Origin: Vibrio sp. Of7-15
GTDB lineage: Bacteria > Pseudomonadota > Gammaproteobacteria > Enterobacterales > Vibrionaceae
Length of the DNA stretch: 64,000 nucleotides
Assembly (NCBI RefSeq): GCF_022347565.1
Contig: NZ_JAKRGH010000001.1
Location: forward strand, 186,001 to 250,000
Direction of reading: 5' to 3'
Position 1 is the first letter of the stretch. Each line of letters opens with the position of its first letter. The notes below the pieces were generated by a model. That model saw nothing but the letters and a program-made list of their open reading frames with translations, ran no database searches and had not been told where the DNA came from. The position numbers and the translations under genes are program-made. Below, piece after piece: positions 45,111 to 54,174 of the stretch.

Positions 45111-46187
45111 TTAGCCTCGTGTATCTATGGTTGCAACAACAGATAACCCCGGCAGTAAACGACCTTGAAGTGCTTTTTGATCAGGAATGATGATCTTTAC
45201 TGGCACACGCTGAACAATTTTGGTGAAGTTGCCCGTCGCGTTTTCTGGTGGAAGTAGAGCAAACTTCGCCCCTGTTGCTGGAGAAAAACTATCGACAACA
45301 CCCTGAAGAGGCTGATCAGGAAAGGCATCTAATTCCACTTCAACAGTTTGTCCTTTATGAATGCCGTTAAGTTGAGTTTCTTTAAAGTTGGCTTCGATCC
45401 ACACTTCATTATTAGGTACTAGGCTCATCAGGGGAGCACCAGCCTGAACAAGCAATCCTTCTCGGACGCTACGCTTTCCTATAATGCCATCTGCCGGGGC
45501 GTACACTTTGGTGTAATCAAGATTGAGTTGTGCTTGTTCTTGTTGGGCTTGAGCCTCTGTCACTGAGGCTTTTGCTTGCTCGATTTCACTGGCAATTACC
45601 AAGAGTTGATCATGGCTAGCAGCAAGATTGGCTTTGGCTTCTTCTAAGGCGGCTTGCGTCATTTTCTGTTGCGCTAGCATGCTGTCTACTTCGTCTTGTG
45701 AGGCGTAGTTGCGCTTAAGCAGGCTGCGAGATCGAACAGCTTGCTGAACAGCGCGATCGTATTCTGCCTGAGCCGAATCGACACGACTTTCTGCTTGGGT
45801 TATTTGGCTGTGTTGCAGTGTTTGTTGTGCTTCAAGGTTATTCACATTGGATTGAACGACAGTTAAATGAGCATTAGCTTGATCGAGAGCGGATTGATAA
45901 TCGCGATCGTCAATTTGCACTAGCAGTTCGCCTTTTTTAACAAATTGGTTATCGCTAACGTTGGATTGGACAATATAGCCAGAAACCTTAGGGCTAATAT
46001 TCGTAATATCCCCTTGAAGGTAAGCATTGTCGGTAGATTCAAAATACTGGCCGTAACTAAACCAGTAAGCGCTCCCTAACAGGCCCAATGTCAGCATAAT
46101 CGCAGTGGCAATCAGTGGGGCTTTGTTGCGTTTTTTATTATTGGTTACCTGCGATGTGGTGTTGTTCTCGGCCATTTGCTTACTCAT
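45111..46187 (-). CDS. EmrA/HlyD-type membrane fusion protein
   Basis: 358 residues. A single N-terminal membrane anchor (about 26-45), a biotinyl-lipoyl-like hairpin (DITNISPKVSGYIVQSNVSDNQ, later ADGIIGKRSVREG), a long coiled-coil arm (about 100-215), and a C-terminal barrel domain (VEIEANFKETQ, FTKIVQRVPVKIII). It bridges the inner-membrane pump EmrB to an outer-membrane channel across the periplasm. It leads a two-gene operon with emrB and is divergent from a LysR regulator, a common arrangement for drug- and stress-responsive pumps. Confidence 0.93.
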   Translation of the reverse strand: MSKQMAENNTTSQVTNNKKRNKAPLIATAIMLTLGLLGSAYWFSYGQYFESTDNAYLQGDITNISPKVSGYIVQSNVSDNQFVKKGELLVQIDDRDYQSALDQANAHLTVVQSNVNNLEAQQTLQHSQITQAESRVDSAQAEYDRAVQQAVRSRSLLKRNYASQDEVDSMLAQQKMTQAALEEAKANLAASHDQLLVIASEIEQAKASVTEAQAQQEQAQLNLDYTKVYAPADGIIGKRSVREGLLVQAGAPLMSLVPNNEVWIEANFKETQLNGIHKGQTVEVELDAFPDQPLQGVVDSFSPATGAKFALLPPENATGNFTKIVQRVPVKIIIPDQKALQGRLLPGLSVVATIDTRG

Positions 46188-46303
46188 TCATGTTATTGCC
46201 TTAGATGTAACGAATTGTAAATGATTACCATTGATTGATAAGATAGGAAAAAAAGGAAACACTGTTGTAAAAATCTTACTAATAGAGCGTGTGGAGAAAG
46301 TGG

Positions 46304-47200
46304 ATGGACTTAAATGCTGTGAGCGTTTTCACTCAAGTGGTTGATTCTGGTAGTTTTACTCATGCAGCTGAAATACTGAAGATGACGAAATCTACGGTGA
46401 GTAGAAAGCTGGCAGAGCTTGAGCAGCATTTAGGTGTGAGGTTGATCACTCGTTCAACTCGCAGTTTGGTGCTTACGCCGGAAGGGGAGCGCTTCTATCA
46501 ATCCAGTATTCAAATGCTAGAGATCATGAATCAGGCGGAGCTTGAAGTGTCTGCCAATCAAGATTTGGTAAGAGGTCCGTTAAATGTCGTGTTGCCAGTT
46601 GAATTGGGCCATCAAGTGTTAGCGGCTTACATTCATGGCTTTTTACACGAATACCCAAACGTGACCATGAACTTAGAACTAACGAATAGGGAAGTGGACA
46701 TTATTGGTGAGGGGATCGATCTCTATGCTCAAATCGGTGAGCTGGTGGATTCCAATTTAGTTTCCAGATACCTCACGGCCTCTAAGCGCGCTTTAGTGGC
46801 AAGCCCAGATTATTTGAATCGATTTGGGGAGATTCAAACACATTTAGATCTTAAAGCGCCGCATCAAATGATTGAAGTGTTTAACAAAGCGGCTCGTTTG
46901 CCTAAATGGCACCTTCAGCCGGAAGGAGGGGAGTCGGTACAAATTGATATGCCATGTCAGCTGAGGGTAAACACCATTACCGCTTGCCTTACGGCGTGCA
47001 TTGATGGCTTAGGGATCGCCGTATTGCCTGAGTTTATTTGTCTTGATCATTTCAAATCAGGCAAGCTCGTACGTTTGCTGCCAGAATACAAAATGCCAGA
47101 GGTATCGGTGAGTTTAGTGTATGCAGATCGGCAATTAATGCCTAAGCGTAAAAAGGTATTTATTGATTACCTCCTTACCGCTTTTAAGCAACGTGGTTAG
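46304..47200 (+). CDS. LysR-family regulator, divergent from the efflux operon
   Basis: 298 residues. The start at 46304 has GGAG 7 nt upstream and is preferred over a GTG at 46289. Winged helix at about 1-60 (VFTQVVDSGSFTHAAEILKMTKSTVSRKLAELEQ), followed by the two-lobe ligand domain. The sequence resembles the DsdC/CrgA-like LysR subgroup (ITRSTRSLVLTPEGERFY). Its divergent position, with about 115 bases to the EmrA start, makes it the likely regulator of the efflux pump. The next gene is a convergent LysR gene. Confidence 0.94.
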   Translation: MDLNAVSVFTQVVDSGSFTHAAEILKMTKSTVSRKLAELEQHLGVRLITRSTRSLVLTPEGERFYQSSIQMLEIMNQAELEVSANQDLVRGPLNVVLPVELGHQVLAAYIHGFLHEYPNVTMNLELTNREVDIIGEGIDLYAQIGELVDSNLVSRYLTASKRALVASPDYLNRFGEIQTHLDLKAPHQMIEVFNKAARLPKWHLQPEGGESVQIDMPCQLRVNTITACLTACIDGLGIAVLPEFICLDHFKSGKLVRLLPEYKMPEVSVSLVYADRQLMPKRKKVFIDYLLTAFKQRG

Positions 47201-47227
47201 ACTGTTCAGTAATCGATATTTAGTGAA

Positions 47228-48106
47228 TTACTTCTTTAGGTTCTCAATCATAAAGTCGACAAACGTACGAGTTTTAAGTGATAAAGTTCGGCTTCTAAAT
47301 AGAATATGAATAGGTTTAGGAGCTGGTTCTAAATTAGTTAGTATTCTTATTAGTTTGCCCTGCTTTATGTCATTTTCGATGAGCATTTCAGGTTGCAGAA
47401 TAATCCCTGCGTCTTTAAGTGCTACGGCTTTCAGTACGTGCCCGTTGTTAGAAGCCAGTCGAGCATTATTTTTATTAAATGCATCGGTATCTAATTTTAA
47501 ACTTTGCAGTGTTTGCCCTTGGCTGAATACAAAGCCTAAACAGGCATGGTTGTTGAGGTCTTCTAATGTTTCAGGTTCACCATTGTGTTTTAAGTAATTG
47601 GGTGAGGCGCAAAAGTGCACCTGATAGTCTCCGATTTTTCGAGCGATCAACGTGGAGTCGTGCAGATCACCAATGCGAATGAAAACATCTGCGTCAGATC
47701 GATACGGATCAATGATTGAGTTATCAACGGTCATCTCTACATCGAGTAAGGGATTCGCTTGCAAAAAATCGGCAACGGCTGGGGCTAGCCATTCACTGCC
47801 AAGTGTGACAGGGCAGTTTATTTTAATGGTGCCCATTGGTGTATTTTCTAATGTTTGGATGCGGTTTTCAGCGAACGTAATATCACTCAATATTCGCTTA
47901 CATTCTTCATAATATATTTGTCCGCTTTCAGTGAGGGATTGTTTGCGGGTTGTTCTATTTAACAAACAAGTTTCAAGGGACGTTTCTAAGAATTGAATGT
48001 GCTTGCCTACCATGGTGGCAGAAAGATCAAAATGATCGGCAGCGCTGCGAAAGCTTCCATTTTCAACAATATAAATGAAAATTTGCATGCTCTTTAGCTT
48101 GTCCAT
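47228..48106 (-). CDS. LysR-family regulator, divergent from a monooxygenase/oxidoreductase pair
   Basis: 292 residues from the ATG at 48106 (AGAG upstream); 33 further codons upstream are open but would precede the helix-turn-helix by an unusual length. Winged helix: MQIFIYIVENGSFRSAADHFDLSATMVGKHIQFLE. The C-terminal domain includes CPVTLGSEWLAPAVADFLQA and ADVFIRIGDLHDSTLIARKI, the CrgA-like LysR subgroup. The start is about 105 bases from the divergent ABM-domain gene, its probable target. Confidence 0.94.
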   Translation of the reverse strand: MDKLKSMQIFIYIVENGSFRSAADHFDLSATMVGKHIQFLETSLETCLLNRTTRKQSLTESGQIYYEECKRILSDITFAENRIQTLENTPMGTIKINCPVTLGSEWLAPAVADFLQANPLLDVEMTVDNSIIDPYRSDADVFIRIGDLHDSTLIARKIGDYQVHFCASPNYLKHNGEPETLEDLNNHACLGFVFSQGQTLQSLKLDTDAFNKNNARLASNNGHVLKAVALKDAGIILQPEMLIENDIKQGKLIRILTNLEPAPKPIHILFRSRTLSLKTRTFVDFMIENLKK

Positions 48107-48210
48107 TATCAACTCTAGGTTTATTAAGAATGAACTGTAGTCTAGTTTATCCACTATAAGGCTGCAATTATATTGATGGTTTACAAAATAAGTAGACCGA
48201 AGCAATAAGA

Positions 48211-48534
48211 ATGAAAAATCAGCAAGTGAAATTATCCGTAACGGCGGAAATTAGGATCAAGGAAGAGGTGGCTCTTGCAGAAGGCATCTCAGCCATTCAG
48301 CAGTTTTGTGTCGATATGAACAGTGAGATCGGCTGTGATCTGGCCGTGGCACACCAAAGTAAAGACGATCCGCGTAACATCATTTTGTGGGAAGTGTATA
48401 AGGACCAAGAAGCATTTCAAGCGCACTTTGAAGCAGCTCATACTCAAGCGTTTTTTGAAAAAGGTATTACCGAGTTAAATTGGGCAAGTGAGTCTTATCC
48501 GTTAGATAAGCAAGCAGTAGGAGCAGTGGCATGA
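48211..48534 (+). CDS. Antibiotic-biosynthesis-monooxygenase-domain (YgiN-like) protein
   Basis: 107 residues, a single ABM ferredoxin-like domain: VTAEIRIKEEVALAEGISAIQ, EIGCDLAVAHQSKDDPRNIILWEVYKD, EAFQAHFEAAHTQAFFE. The EIGC..Y-type strand and W.VY..QEAF..H pattern are family hallmarks; members include quinol monooxygenases and heme- or lactaldehyde-linked enzymes. It overlaps the next gene by ATGA at 48531, so the two are translationally coupled. The catalytic role is not defined here. Confidence 0.85.
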   Translation: MKNQQVKLSVTAEIRIKEEVALAEGISAIQQFCVDMNSEIGCDLAVAHQSKDDPRNIILWEVYKDQEAFQAHFEAAHTQAFFEKGITELNWASESYPLDKQAVGAVA

Positions 48535-49508
48535 AGTGGGCAATAATAGGGACGAGCTTTATTTCCGACGTCATGGCTGAAGCGATTAATGGCGATGACA
48601 AAAGTGAGCTGTATGCAGTAGTCGGACGATCAGAAGCTAGGCTACAAGCGTTCGCACAAAAACATCACCCTCAAAAAATCGTCACTGATTTTGATGTGTT
48701 ACTTCAAGATCCCGATGTTGAGATGGTGTACATCGCGCTTCCTAATCACCTACATCATGAGTTTATTATCAAGGCCGCTCAGGCAGGTAAAGCGGTGTTG
48801 TGTGAAAAGTCTTTGTCTATTGATATGGAAAAGACCGAGCAAGCACTTGCAGCAGTGAAAGCACACAATGTGTTTTTTGCAGAAGGGTTAATGTATTTAT
48901 GTCATCCACTGATCAATAAAGCCTTGAGTCTTCTTAATTCAGGAGCAATTGGCGACATTCAACATGTACAAGCTTCTTATGTCGCGGCGATTTCACAGTT
49001 TGTAAATCCAGGCAGTAAAGGCGCACTTTATAATTTGGGCTGTTACCCATTGTCTCTGACTTATTTAGTCTTGAGCCAAATGATGACGAACCAAGAGTTA
49101 ATGGATTTTGAACTCTCTGCTTATGGAAAAGTAGGGAATGATGGCAATATTTGTGAATCCAGCGCCACGTTTCGTTTTGCCAATAAAGTGACTGCGCAGC
49201 TGCATACTGCCGAAACTTATGGGCTAAAACATGGTTTTACGGTATTAGGCAGTAAAGGTTGTCTGACATTTATTTCTAACCCATGGCTACCGGGCGAAGT
49301 GAATGAATTAGAGCTTGAAATTTACGAGTCGACCAAAGAAACCGTTAAGGTTGAAGCGTCTGGCGATGCTTTTTATTATCAGGTAAGAGCAATCAGAGAA
49401 GCGTTTAAAAGCGGAAGAAAGTCGTTAGAGTTTCCGAAAGCAACACTGGAAACATCTGAGTCGGTAATGCGGTTATTAACGGCTTGGGAGTCAGCGACTA
49501 AACTGTAG
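48531..49508 (+). CDS. Gfo/Idh/MocA-family NAD(P)-dependent oxidoreductase
   Basis: 325 residues. N-terminal Rossmann domain with a variant nucleotide-binding motif (WAIIGTSFISDVMAEAI), then VYIALPNHLHHEFI and the EK motif in AVLCEKSLSIDM, which is the signature of the family. The C-terminal alpha/beta domain includes the conserved GALYNLGCYPLSLTYLVL. Substrates are typically sugars or cyclitols; none can be assigned. It follows the ABM-domain gene with a 4-base overlap and is divergent from a LysR gene that probably controls both. Confidence 0.9.
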   Translation: MKWAIIGTSFISDVMAEAINGDDKSELYAVVGRSEARLQAFAQKHHPQKIVTDFDVLLQDPDVEMVYIALPNHLHHEFIIKAAQAGKAVLCEKSLSIDMEKTEQALAAVKAHNVFFAEGLMYLCHPLINKALSLLNSGAIGDIQHVQASYVAAISQFVNPGSKGALYNLGCYPLSLTYLVLSQMMTNQELMDFELSAYGKVGNDGNICESSATFRFANKVTAQLHTAETYGLKHGFTVLGSKGCLTFISNPWLPGEVNELELEIYESTKETVKVEASGDAFYYQVRAIREAFKSGRKSLEFPKATLETSESVMRLLTAWESATKL

Positions 49509-49920
49509 GTAAGCTAGTCTAATTCTGTCCCTTTCCTTAAACTGGCGTGTATTTTTAGTATTTACTCGCCATTCTTATTCTCTACTTCATTTAGAAAGCA
49601 GCTCAGTTAATAAGCTTCACTTCAAAGCAATGCTTTTTTGAAATTTCGATGCATTGCTACTTATTATAGTTTGACGATCTCACTTGTGAACAAATCTATT
49701 TCTTTATGTTAATTATATAGATTATCATTTTCACAAATGTATACTTTTGTTTTCATGGTTGTATTGAATGTTGTGCTGTTTCGATGAGCTAGATATTAAA
49801 AAGACGGTGGGGTATGTCGTTAGTAAGTCTTCGATTTGGCTTTAACCCATAACATCTTTAGCTCATCAAACCTGATTTACAACTGATTTTGCTTCTGCTC
49901 TTCAGGTAATTAATCATCTT
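49509..49920. other. Intergenic region upstream of the repeat lipoprotein
   Basis: About 410 AT-rich bases. It contains a Fur-box-like site (49714-49732) and presumably the promoter of the downstream lipoprotein gene. No gene or RNA was recognised. Confidence 0.5.
49714..49732 (-). promoter_or_regulatory. Candidate Fur box upstream of the repeat lipoprotein
   Basis: The minus strand reads GAAAATGATAATCTATATA, which matches the 19-base Fur consensus GATAATGATAATCATTATC at 15 positions by my count. It lies about 190 bases before the ATG at 49921. Confidence 0.4.
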
Positions 49921-52900
49921 ATGTTAAAAAAATTCAAACTAAAAAAAGTGGCTATTCTGCTTTCCACGTTAATGTTGGCGGCCTGTAATGGGGATAAGGA
50001 CTCGACTGATAATGAGAGCACTACTTCTAATGTGCCTGTTACCACTGTTTCTGGGCAAGTCTTTAAGGGGCCATTATCAAAGGCGAATGTTATTGCTTTG
50101 GATGCCCAAGGTAATGAAATAGGGAATGCCGTTACCGATAATGAAGGGCATTACTCATTATCTCTGAAGGAAAATTATCAAGGTGTTGTTCGAATCCAAG
50201 CTAGTGGTGGTGAATATATTAATGAAGCGACAGGCCTTTTAACGGCATTATCTCAACCGCTTCAAGCAATGAAGCAGATAGAAAATATTAATGAAGTGGT
50301 TAACGTTACTCTGCTTACGGAGATGGCCGTCCGTGATTTGCAGCTAAATAACGCAGAATTTAATGCAGATACCGTTAAAGCATCGAATGAGAAAGTTGCC
50401 AATTCAATGGGGCTGAGCTTTGATATTGTTGGTATTGCACCGTTAGATCTTCTTAATGCAGATAATCAAGGGAAAACAGGCGCGCAGGTTGATTACGCAT
50501 TGTTGATTGCAGGTATGACTCAATTAGCTCATACCGATAGCACGGATATTTCGGATGTTATTTCCGTAATCAGCTCAGACTTATCTGATAATGGGGTGCT
50601 AGATAACGTTGAAAAGCTAAATGACTTGCACTCTGGTATTAATGAGTTTATTGACTCTGATAACAATAAAGTGATTGTTGATAAAGATACAACATCAATA
50701 GATGAAGATTTTTACCGTAATACACCTCCTACCATTAATACACTGGATCAAAAAACGCTGTTTGAACGCCAGCAAGTAATCCTTGCCCCAACAATTAGCG
50801 ATGATAAAGGTTCTCTTGTTTATCTGTGGCAACAAACGTCGGGCCCATCAGCTCAACTTAGTGGTGCTAGTACTGCGGCATTAAGTTTAATTCCAGCCGA
50901 CACCAATCAAGCAACCGAGTTGCAGTTTACGCTTACAGTTACCGATCAGGGTGGGTTAAGTACCCAGCAAGCTTACAGTGTGTTAGTAAACCCGGCTCCT
51001 ATTATTCACGGCGTGGCGTTTAAAGGGCCGTTAATTGGCGCATCAGTCATTGCATATCAACAAGATGGAACTGAAATCGGTCAATCTACAACGTCTGATA
51101 CGGGTGAATATCAAATTAAAAATTATGGTTTATATCAAGGATTAGTAACCGTTGCCGTTACTGGTGGCAGCTACATTAGCGAAGCGACGGGTCAGAGTGA
51201 AAACCTTGCTCAAACGTTGCGTGCTGCTTCTGAAATGGCGCTTCAAGATACGGCTATTAGCATTACGCCATTAAGTGAGTTAGCGCTCCGTCGTGCTTAT
51301 GCTTTGGCAAATGTATTAACGGTTGAAAATGTCACACAAGCGAATTCAGAAGTTGCTTCGGTGTTTGGCTTGTCTAGCTTGATTGATGTAGAGCCAATTA
51401 ACCTTATGGACAGCAATAACTCTGGTATGGTTGGTACTTCAACCGATTATGCTCTTGCACTTGCGGGGGCATTGACAGGGATGGAAGCAAATGGTCAAAC
51501 GCTAGCACAGTGGCTTGATAGTGCTACGGTGGATTTGAATGATAACGGTCAGCTTGATGAAGTGGCTTTACTAAATACGTTAAATAAAGGGGTTAATGAT
51601 TTTATTAGCTCTGCTTACAATGCGGCTAATATTGTAGCTGATAATACGCAGTTGGATACGTTGTTCTATCGCAATACCCCCCCTACGATTGAGCCTATCG
51701 CAAACTCAAACGGATATGAGCGAGAAAAAGTAAGCCTTAGTGTTGTTGCGAGCGATGATGGTGATCAACTGAGTTATCAGTGGCAGCAATTAACGGGAAG
51801 TAGTGCTAGCCTTTCTTATTCTTCTTCCAGTAACAGTGTTACGGTAACATTACCTGATGTGACAAGTGCAGAAGAGCTGACGTTTAAAGTAACAGTGACG
51901 GATAAAGGTGGTTTGACGGATACTCAAGTAGCGTCTGTTTCTGTTACTCCTTATGCGGAAATTAATTTAGATTCTATAACCGATGCTAACCTAAAACTTT
52001 GTATATCATGGAATTTACGCGGTGCAACAGACGTTGGAGCTGTGAGTAGTTTTAGTTGTGGTTACGGCTACCCAAACATTGCTAACTTAAATGGTATTGA
52101 GCAGTTTGTTAATCTTAACCATTTAAGCCTTATTGCTCAAAACACGTTAACGGATTTAACGCCGCTGCTTTCATTAAGTAAACTAAAATCGTTTTATGTT
52201 CGTACAGCGGTTATGGGTGATTTTAGTATTTTGAAATCACTTCCTGCTTTAGAAACTTTAAGCCTTACGAATAATCCTTCTCTTACGGATTTCAGTTCAT
52301 TACCTGAATTTCCAAAACTTAAGAGTATTGATTTTTATGGTACCGGATTTAGTGATGTCAGTATTCTTAAAAATATTCCGTCTCTGACAAGGTTGAATCT
52401 AGGTAAAACTTCGATCAATGACGTAAGTTTTGTAACGGACTTACCTCAGCTTGAATCTTTGCAGCTAGACCATTCGAATCTGACCAATATTAGTCCAGTA
52501 TCAACACTCAAAAAGTTGACGTGGTTAAGCCTTAATTATAATCAAATTGATGACATCACCCCTCTAAGAGAGTTGAATACATTACGAACTGTTTGGTTGT
52601 ATAATAATCTAATCACTGACATTTCAGATCTTACTAATCTAAATAACCTATTTACGGTTGGTTTTTCGGGTAATCCTATTTCTAGTATTTCTCCTTTGAG
52701 TGGCCTGACAGGTATTTCTAATATTTACATGGGCAATACCAATGTTAGTGATCTTTCTCCGCTTTCTAATTTAAACAGTTTAAGCACAGTCTTAATAGAC
52801 AGTACAGAAGTGACTGACTTGTCTGTGTTCTCTAATAAAAGTAGATTGAGAACTGTTTATTTACGTGGTTATAAAGGATCCGACATTAGTCCTTTTATTG

Positions 52901-53049
52901 ATTTAAAAAATTCATCAAATAGCAGCCTAACAACGGTGTATATGGAAAGTGCGCCAAGTGTGCCGTGTAGTCAGGTAACGGCTTTAGCTGACTTAGGGGT
53001 TCAAACTGCCCTAACAGTGGAGGTTGGGGTAACCTGTGCTGCAAATTAG
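49921..53049 (+). CDS. Lipoprotein with duplicated beta modules and internalin-like LRR domain
   Basis: 1042 residues, lipobox LMLAAC (Cys22), then a Ser/Thr/Asp-rich linker. Two similar modules of about 320 residues follow (about 40-355 and 360-675). Each begins with a carboxypeptidase-regulatory-like domain (FKGPLSKANVIALDAQGNEIG versus FKGPLIGASVIAYQQDGTEIG), contains a helical segment ending FYRNTPPTI, and closes with a PKD-like domain. The C-terminal third (about 690-1010) is an SDS22/internalin-type leucine-rich repeat array of about 22 residues (LNLGKTSINDVSFVTDLPQ, WLYNNLITDISDLTNLNN), followed by a Cys-containing end. It is probably exposed on the cell surface for adhesion or binding. 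It is transcribed alone and ends at a strong terminator. Confidence 0.82.
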   Translation: MLKKFKLKKVAILLSTLMLAACNGDKDSTDNESTTSNVPVTTVSGQVFKGPLSKANVIALDAQGNEIGNAVTDNEGHYSLSLKENYQGVVRIQASGGEYINEATGLLTALSQPLQAMKQIENINEVVNVTLLTEMAVRDLQLNNAEFNADTVKASNEKVANSMGLSFDIVGIAPLDLLNADNQGKTGAQVDYALLIAGMTQLAHTDSTDISDVISVISSDLSDNGVLDNVEKLNDLHSGINEFIDSDNNKVIVDKDTTSIDEDFYRNTPPTINTLDQKTLFERQQVILAPTISDDKGSLVYLWQQTSGPSAQLSGASTAALSLIPADTNQATELQFTLTVTDQGGLSTQQAYSVLVNPAPIIHGVAFKGPLIGASVIAYQQDGTEIGQSTTSDTGEYQIKNYGLYQGLVTVAVTGGSYISEATGQSENLAQTLRAASEMALQDTAISITPLSELALRRAYALANVLTVENVTQANSEVASVFGLSSLIDVEPINLMDSNNSGMVGTSTDYALALAGALTGMEANGQTLAQWLDSATVDLNDNGQLDEVALLNTLNKGVNDFISSAYNAANIVADNTQLDTLFYRNTPPTIEPIANSNGYEREKVSLSVVASDDGDQLSYQWQQLTGSSASLSYSSSSNSVTVTLPDVTSAEELTFKVTVTDKGGLTDTQVASVSVTPYAEINLDSITDANLKLCISWNLRGATDVGAVSSFSCGYGYPNIANLNGIEQFVNLNHLSLIAQNTLTDLTPLLSLSKLKSFYVRTAVMGDFSILKSLPALETLSLTNNPSLTDFSSLPEFPKLKSIDFYGTGFSDVSILKNIPSLTRLNLGKTSINDVSFVTDLPQLESLQLDHSNLTNISPVSTLKKLTWLSLNYNQIDDITPLRELNTLRTVWLYNNLITDISDLTNLNNLFTVGFSGNPISSISPLSGLTGISNIYMGNTNVSDLSPLSNLNSLSTVLIDSTEVTDLSVFSNKSRLRTVYLRGYKGSDISPFIDLKNSSNSSLTTVYMESAPSVPCSQVTALADLGVQTALTVEVGVTCAAN

Positions 53050-53084
53050 AGTCAGTGATTGTGATTATACTTAACTAGCAAAAT

Positions 53085-53120
53085 AAAACCCTTGGGTGCT
53101 ACTCAAGGGTTTTTTGTTTT
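53085..53120 (+). terminator. Rho-independent terminator after the LRR lipoprotein
   Basis: AAAACCCTTG (53085-53094) and CAAGGGTTTT (53104-53113) form a 10-bp stem with a 9-nt loop, followed by TTTGTTTT. It lies 35 bases after the stop codon. Confidence 0.9.
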
Positions 53121-53155
53121 GGGTGTTACTTATTGGGCTTTTTTATCGCAAAGCC

Positions 53156-54043
53156 CTATTCAGTCGCTAAACGTTCGGGTTCCACTGGCTTATTTTTTGC
53201 GGCTTTTTTCTCAACTTTAGCGAGCCAAATCAGCGGTAAAATAATAAATAAAGTACCAATCACCATGCCTAAATCGGGCACTTCATCAAACCAAATAAGG
53301 CCAACACCAACGGCACCAAGTAGGCCGCTGTATTCGGCACTGGCGATTTTATTCGCATCGCCAGAGCGGTAAGCGACCACACACATACCAGCATAAATCA
53401 AAATAAAGGCACTCGATCCGGCTGCGGTGAGCAGTGGAGCCCAATCCCAAGGGAGGCCTTCCCATAATGCTAACCCTAAAGAAGCAGGCATACCAACCAA
53501 GTTAGTTAACAGCAAGGTTTGCGCAACGGTCTGATTTTTAGGTAACTTACGGATTAACAAGTTGTTTGCTGCTAGAGTAATCGCCACAATAATGGCGGCA
53601 ATAGCAGCCCAGCTGATCTCGGTTGGTCGAATAACCACAAGCACCCCGATAAAGCCGAGTATACCAGCAGCAATAGAATGTTTACTTAGGCTTTCACGGA
53701 AAAAAATCATCGCCATTGGTAGCATAATGAGAGGGGCAGCATAAAAAATAGCATTGGCTGTCGCTAGTGGCATGGTGCTGATAGCAACCACCATAAAAAT
53801 AGCGCCAATTAGCCAAATATGGCCACGCAGAGCATGCCATTTTAGCCCTTCAATTAAATTACTTTTCGAGGCTTTTAAACAAAAAGGAAGCAATATTAAT
53901 ACGGCCGTTAACTGTCGGAAAAACACAAATTGAAAAACAGCGATGTCTTCATCAAGGGTTTTGATTAATGCATCGGAAAATACCGCAATAATATTTCCGA
54001 CAATAAGAAGAGTCATGGCTAAGCCGACAGACATATTTGGCAT
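53156..54043 (-). CDS. EamA/DMT-family transporter
   Basis: 295 residues with ten hydrophobic segments in the two-EamA-repeat layout of the drug/metabolite transporter superfamily (for example LRGHIWLIGAIFMVVAI, NAIFYAAPLIMLPMAMIFFRE, GFIGVLVVIRP). GGAG lies 7 nt before the ATG. The C-terminus is basic (VEKKAAKNKPVEPERLATE). Members export amino acids, metabolites or siderophore-like compounds; the substrate is unknown. A Fur-box-like site and a divergent LysR regulator lie upstream. Confidence 0.92.
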   Translation of the reverse strand: MPNMSVGLAMTLLIVGNIIAVFSDALIKTLDEDIAVFQFVFFRQLTAVLILLPFCLKASKSNLIEGLKWHALRGHIWLIGAIFMVVAISTMPLATANAIFYAAPLIMLPMAMIFFRESLSKHSIAAGILGFIGVLVVIRPTEISWAAIAAIIVAITLAANNLLIRKLPKNQTVAQTLLLTNLVGMPASLGLALWEGLPWDWAPLLTAAGSSAFILIYAGMCVVAYRSGDANKIASAEYSGLLGAVGVGLIWFDEVPDLGMVIGTLFIILPLIWLAKVEKKAAKNKPVEPERLATE

Positions 54044-54134
54044 ATCGCCGCTCCTTATAACAAGTGGGTAAAGCTTTCAATCGAAGTGATGGTAAAGCGT
54101 GAGGTGGGCAGAGTATGAAATAATCATGATGAAG

Positions 54135-54153
54135 TATAATGATAAAAATTATC
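54135..54153. promoter_or_regulatory. Candidate Fur box between the DMT exporter and LysR genes
   Basis: TATAATGATAAAAATTATC matches the 19-base Fur consensus at 16 positions by my count and is near-palindromic. It sits in the 131-base gap between divergent genes, 22 bases before the LysR ATG, where a repressor could block either promoter. Confidence 0.5.
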
Positions 54154-54174
54154 TTAGTATGAGTTAAATTAATA

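Noticed and set aside
46217-46235. A weak Fur-like sequence between the efflux operon and its LysR gene
   Set aside because: Only about 12 of 19 bases match and the palindrome is poor.
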